This document shows, piece after piece, positions 60,469-64,000 of a DNA stretch of 64,000 bases. How positions within the stretch are numbered: the stretch's first letter is position 1; the number at the start of each line of letters is the position of its first letter. Made by a program: the position numbers and the translations under genes. A model generated the notes under the pieces. It had not been told where the DNA came from. It saw only the letters and a program-made list of their open reading frames with translations, and ran no database searches. This stretch comes from Papaver somniferum (Eukaryota; Streptophyta; Magnoliopsida; Ranunculales; Papaveraceae), in assembly GCF_003573695.1 (NCBI RefSeq), contig NC_039367.1:33876442-33940441 (forward strand). The letters run 5' to 3'.

Positions 60469-60948
60469 GAGCAAGGGTTATGGAATTAGTATTTTTTGCA
60501 CTCATTCACTACCAAATTCAGTGAGAGACTGGATGAAAGAATGTTTGTTACACTATAGAAGGAGTAGAAAAGAGACTAAGAGGCTAATCATTAGTCGCTT
60601 TTAAAAAAAAAATCACTTGGGCGGTCTTTCTTTGGCCGTTTTAGACATATTTAGAGTTTTTAATTAATAAAATTAGTGTGGGACACGTTTTTAGAATTTT
60701 AAATAAATAAAAAAAGCTAAAAGAATGCTTGAGAGGCAGATCTTTAGCCGCTTAAGGTGCTTTTTTCCCAAGAGGTTGATTTTCAGCCGCTTAGTATCCA
60801 CTTTCGCCCACTCATTCCTTCCAATGAGTGTATGAATGATTTTTGATGATTGAGTGGGTGTTCTCACTCCATAGTAGCACCTGATTAGATCAAATCAAGT
60901 GAGACTCATTCATATTGAATGAGAACCCTCACTCCATATCCCTTGCTC
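60469..60948. mobile_element. Tourist-like MITE, copy 2 (complete)
   Basis: Terminal inverted repeats GAGCAAGGGTTATGGA and TCCATATCCCTTGCTC, with TAA on both sides (60466-60468 and 60949-60951). A three-base TAA duplication suits PIF/Harbinger-type (Tourist) MITEs. 480 bases, non-coding, with internal repeats of GAGGC-GAT-TTTAGCCGCTT. Confidence 0.8.
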
Positions 60949-60951
60949 TAA

Positions 60952-62082
60952 TAACTCATGTAGGATTATAAAACGCAGGCATCCAATCCATTGTTATTGG
61001 TTGTAAAAGATAAAAGAAGAAAAATGTCGTTGTTCCTAAGGTTGTGATAGGTTTGCTCGGTGAAATGGTAAAGGATTGTCCACAAGACCACATTGATTTT
61101 GTATTTAAAGTGTTTCATAAAATGATTCAGTATAGGGTTATTTGAAATCTATATGTTTTAATTAATTTACGAGGAGTTTTTTTTATTAGGTTTAGTATAT
61201 TCTGTTAGATTTCTTGTCGAGAAAATCTACACATTGCAAAATTTTAATTCAAATTCTTTTGTTTTTTTAATAGTGTCTAACGAACCCTAACAAAAAGGCG
61301 CTGGACGGAACTAGACCTAAGATTGGAGGTAGCAAATATATAAGAAGACTGCTGAAGATGACTAAACCCTATTAGTATACCAAGTAATCCCATACTTATG
61401 ACCTGGAATTTTTTCTTTTGTATAACTTTTCTAAATTTTATGGGAAACTAACTTGGTTTGATGTGCAACATTTTTGCAATCTCTAAGAAGTTTAACTTGC
61501 CGTGGTTTAGCATTTTTTCATTATCCCTTTTGTCTTCAAACAATCATGTCTACTCCAAGGTACTTTGTGTTTAAAAATGAGTAAGATGGAGAGAATCATG
61601 GTGGTTGCAACTGTCGTGATTTTGGAAATTATCCTAAGTTGTGTGGAAATTTTTATCTATTTAATATCCATTTCTTTTAATTCTTGTTCTCAATCTAGTA
61701 AGTTCTCCATCATCTCCATTGAGATCAATAGCTGTAAATCCATGGATTGGAACAACATTCAAGAAGACAAGGGAAATATGGAAAATTTCACAGCCCATAG
61801 GGCCGCACAATATATGCAATTTCAAAAGGTTGAATTTTCCTTCCATAATCAAAGCCTTTTTTATGTCGAGATTTCATCTATCTTTTCAAAGATCTTGTCA
61901 AGGAGATTTAGGAAATATCTACTTAAATATGTTAAGTGCAAATATATGTAGAAGATATGCATTTGATTATTTAAGAAAGAACAATTATGGTTTTATTTTA
62001 TGTTATATCTATGAAACCCTAAAACCGTTAGAGCTGCATAAAGCATCAACAAAAGGTAGATCACAAGCAAACCACTATCATT
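60952..62082. other. Intergenic DNA and probable LINE leader
   Basis: No gene is recognised. The 3' part probably includes the 5' untranslated region of the LINE that starts coding at 62083. The 128-codon frame at 61565-61951 has no recognisable motif. Confidence 0.4.
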
Positions 62083-63060
62083 ATGGATTCAAGCTCTCAA
62101 ACGCAACTTGATAAAATTACTAAGAAAATGCAAAGAACTTCGATTTGTAGAAATTTTTTATGCCTGTTATGAGAACCCTTAATAATGTTGAGGAAGTCAA
62201 TGTAGAGGGAACTATAATTGGTCTAGTGTTACTGGGAATATAATTGAGAAGGATGCATATGATCTCGAGAAAATTAAGAAGGATCTCAGTATATCATGGA
62301 GAATGTTCAAGAAGTGGGAGATGAAAAAAAAGGTACAAATTTATTTGTTTTTAGGTTTACAAAAGACGTTGATGCGGCAAAGATCATGAAGCAAGCTCCA
62401 TGGGATGTTATGGGCTATATGATGATACTTCAAGAATATGACTCTCAGAAAGATATGTCAAAATATGTTTTCACTCATAAAGTGTTTTATTTGTAGTTAA
62501 GAAACCTAAAGTTGGAGCATTTAGATGATATTATGATTGACAGGATATGTGGTAAGATTAGTAGGAAGATGGAAGATCCATAAAATGCTCAACCTAAAGT
62601 GGAAAAATTACTAAAGACTAATGTGGAGGTTGACATAACAAAAGCACTGAATAGAGGTACATGGTTGCTTACGACATCTTATCAAGAGGTTTGGGTGATT
62701 TATCACTATGAGAAATAGCCTAGGAAGATTTGTCAACAATGTTTTTTTATTCAACATGATGTTAAGCATTATGAGGAGTAAGCTGATCAAAATCGAGTCT
62801 TGAGAATAACAACAGAAAAATGGAATAGACACTATAAAGATAATAGGTATCTCATTAAGAGGATGGAGGAAACCTCGGATGACCAGGTAAATAATATGGA
62901 TACAAGTTATAGTGTGAGGATTGTTAATGGTGTTGAGCTTGGCATGTCTGTAGATGGTGAAGAAGATCCTAAAAGTTTTAAGCGATCCAGAAGCGATGCT
63001 TTAGATACAACTTTCATTTATATAGAAAGAAAACTTCATTCCTGCTCACCAAATCCCTAA
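62083..63060 (+). pseudogene. LINE ORF1 (DUF4283 and zinc-knuckle) pseudogene
   Basis: It starts MDSSSQTQLDKITKKMQ at ATG 62083 and keeps one frame to the TAA at 63058, with stops at about 62168, 62494, 62581, 62716 and 62778. The DUF4283 core reads NLFVFRFTKDVDAAKIM and QAPWDVMGYMMILQEYD. A degenerate knuckle KICQQCFFIQHDVKH has lost its last Cys. The tail is basic and polar (KSFKRSRSDALD). ORF1 proteins bind LINE RNA. That the frame is unshifted but riddled with stops points to base substitution, chiefly CAA/TGG/CGA-type losses. Confidence 0.8.
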
Positions 63061-63559
63061 CTCGTATGAAAATCCCCTTTATCAAACTCAGCTTCCAAAT
63101 CAAGTAATTTCCTAATATAATATGGATGGTAACGATTTTCACACAAAGGATATCAATGATTCTCATTTAGATCGTGGTATGAGCATGGATGGCACTAGGA
63201 AGAATGAAAGGGGTGGTGGAACGTTTGTTCGCTACATAATTTTTGGAGTTGTGAAGATTGCTACAAGTCAGGTTAGTCTTTTTTAAAAATTTTAAGTATC
63301 CGTTCTTTCAAAAGGTTCTAATTTTAACAATCGCATCTTAATTTTTAATTTGGTCTTTGATTGTGTTTTTAGGGTTTTGAATCTAGCATGTGTTTGTGAT
63401 CTTAGGGTTAGCTATTTGTGCATATGTACTAAAATTAGGTCAGTTGAATTAATTCTTAGGACTAAGGCCTTTCTAAATTTTTTTGATTTGCAATCCAAAA
63501 CTGGAAATTTGTTCACACTGTATTGGCTAAATCTTTATTATTCTGTCGAGAGTTACTTT
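63061..63559 (+). other. Spacer between LINE ORF1 and ORF2
   Basis: About 500 bases without a supported frame, although 63350-63559 is open in frame with the ORF2 start at 63560. Confidence 0.5.
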
Positions 63560-64000
63560 ATGAAAGTTTTGCCTTGGAATATGCAAGGGTATGAGAATAA
63601 ACATACAAGGTATCACCTTAAGGATTTGATCAGCTTTAATGCTCCAGATATATTGTTTCTCCCTGAAACAAAAAACCAAGATAAAAAAGTGATTAAATAT
63701 ACAAAAAATTTAAATTTCTTTAAATACTATTTTGTTAACCTAATAGGTTTATCTGGTAGATTGTTTTTAATGTGAAAAGAAGGGTTTGAGTCTGATGTGG
63801 TTGATATGGATTCCAGGTGTATGTCCAATTTAGTTAGTTTTGATGCTACGAGTGAATATACTTAGCTTGTTTGCACGTATGGTGCCTCAGATGATATAGG
63901 CATATCTAATCAATGAGTTTTCTGCATAGTCTGGTATCCAGATTTAACTACCCTCTTGTGATCATTGATGACTTGAATTTTGTTATTAGACAATGCGAAA
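63560..64000 (+). pseudogene. LINE ORF2 N-terminus (endonuclease), runs off the window
   Basis: MKVLPWNMQGYENKHTRYHL and APDILFLPETKNQDK are the first motifs of the AP-type endonuclease of plant L1 LINEs (the usual start is W-N-x-x-G, and the ET is a catalytic Glu site). A TGA at 63773 and later stops break it. The last bases read toward DLNFVIRQCE, the GDFN-type motif in which Gly-Asp has become Asp-Asp or has shifted. The reverse transcriptase lies beyond the window. Confidence 0.8.

Noticed and set aside
61565..61951. 128-codon plus-strand frame before the LINE
   Set aside because: It overlaps another frame at 61719-62111, has no recognised motif and lies in the probable LINE leader.

Overview
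The window is a stretch of repeat-rich plant nuclear DNA, most likely from a eudicot. Nearly all of it is accounted for by transposable elements of plant lineages: Ty1/copia elements of the SIRE/Maximus type with initiator-Met primer sites, Ty3/gypsy elements of the Tat/Athila type with Asp primer sites, L1-type LINEs, a CACTA DNA transposon and several MITEs. I see no intact host gene, rRNA or tRNA gene, CRISPR array or bacterial-style operon. Papaveraceae is only a weak guess, resting on an impression of the repeat families. The cellular genes that can be recognised are exon fragments carried inside the CACTA element.

Layout. 1-1067 is one copy of a 1.07 kb duplicated segment (the other is 37139-38201). 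Its right edge is cut by a non-autonomous Tat/Athila-like element (1068-7144) with two LTRs, an Asp primer site and one broken acidic reading frame in place of gag-pol. 7145-13138 holds old minus-strand copia remains. 13139-15146 is a minus-strand LINE ORF2 remnant. 15147-18630 is a SIRE-like 2.7 kb LTR, its primer site and a broken gag linker. 18631-33436 is a second SIRE-family element with a gag and a 3' reading frame but no pol. Its layout is best explained by a 14.3 kb inversion, and it contains a nested, young, 6.47 kb non-coding LTR element (23816-30285) with perfect target-site duplications. 33437-36215 is another SIRE-family end whose LTR is split by a Tat/Athila-like solo LTR.

36216-37013 is a LINE ORF1 remnant. 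38544-43109 carries two divergent copies of an unidentified small reading frame. Two solo SIRE-family LTRs (39717-42253 minus, 43622-46026 plus) lie in this part, one between the two copies and one after them. 46102-51006 is a CACTA element carrying minus-strand, spliced fragments of at least four to five host genes: an ABCG/PDR transporter, a Pro/acidic C-terminus, a Gly/Ser/Tyr-rich protein, an LRR protein and a mitochondrial carrier. A 3 kb LINE (51007-54046, poly(A) tail) abuts it. 54047-62082 is intergenic DNA with a Stowaway MITE, a 152 bp MITE, two copies of a Tourist-like MITE and a degenerate, locally duplicated exon-like region. 62083-64000 is the start of another LINE that runs off the window.

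The parts relate as nested insertions and not as a pathway. What the window records is a history of insertion, solo-LTR formation, inversion and gene-fragment capture.
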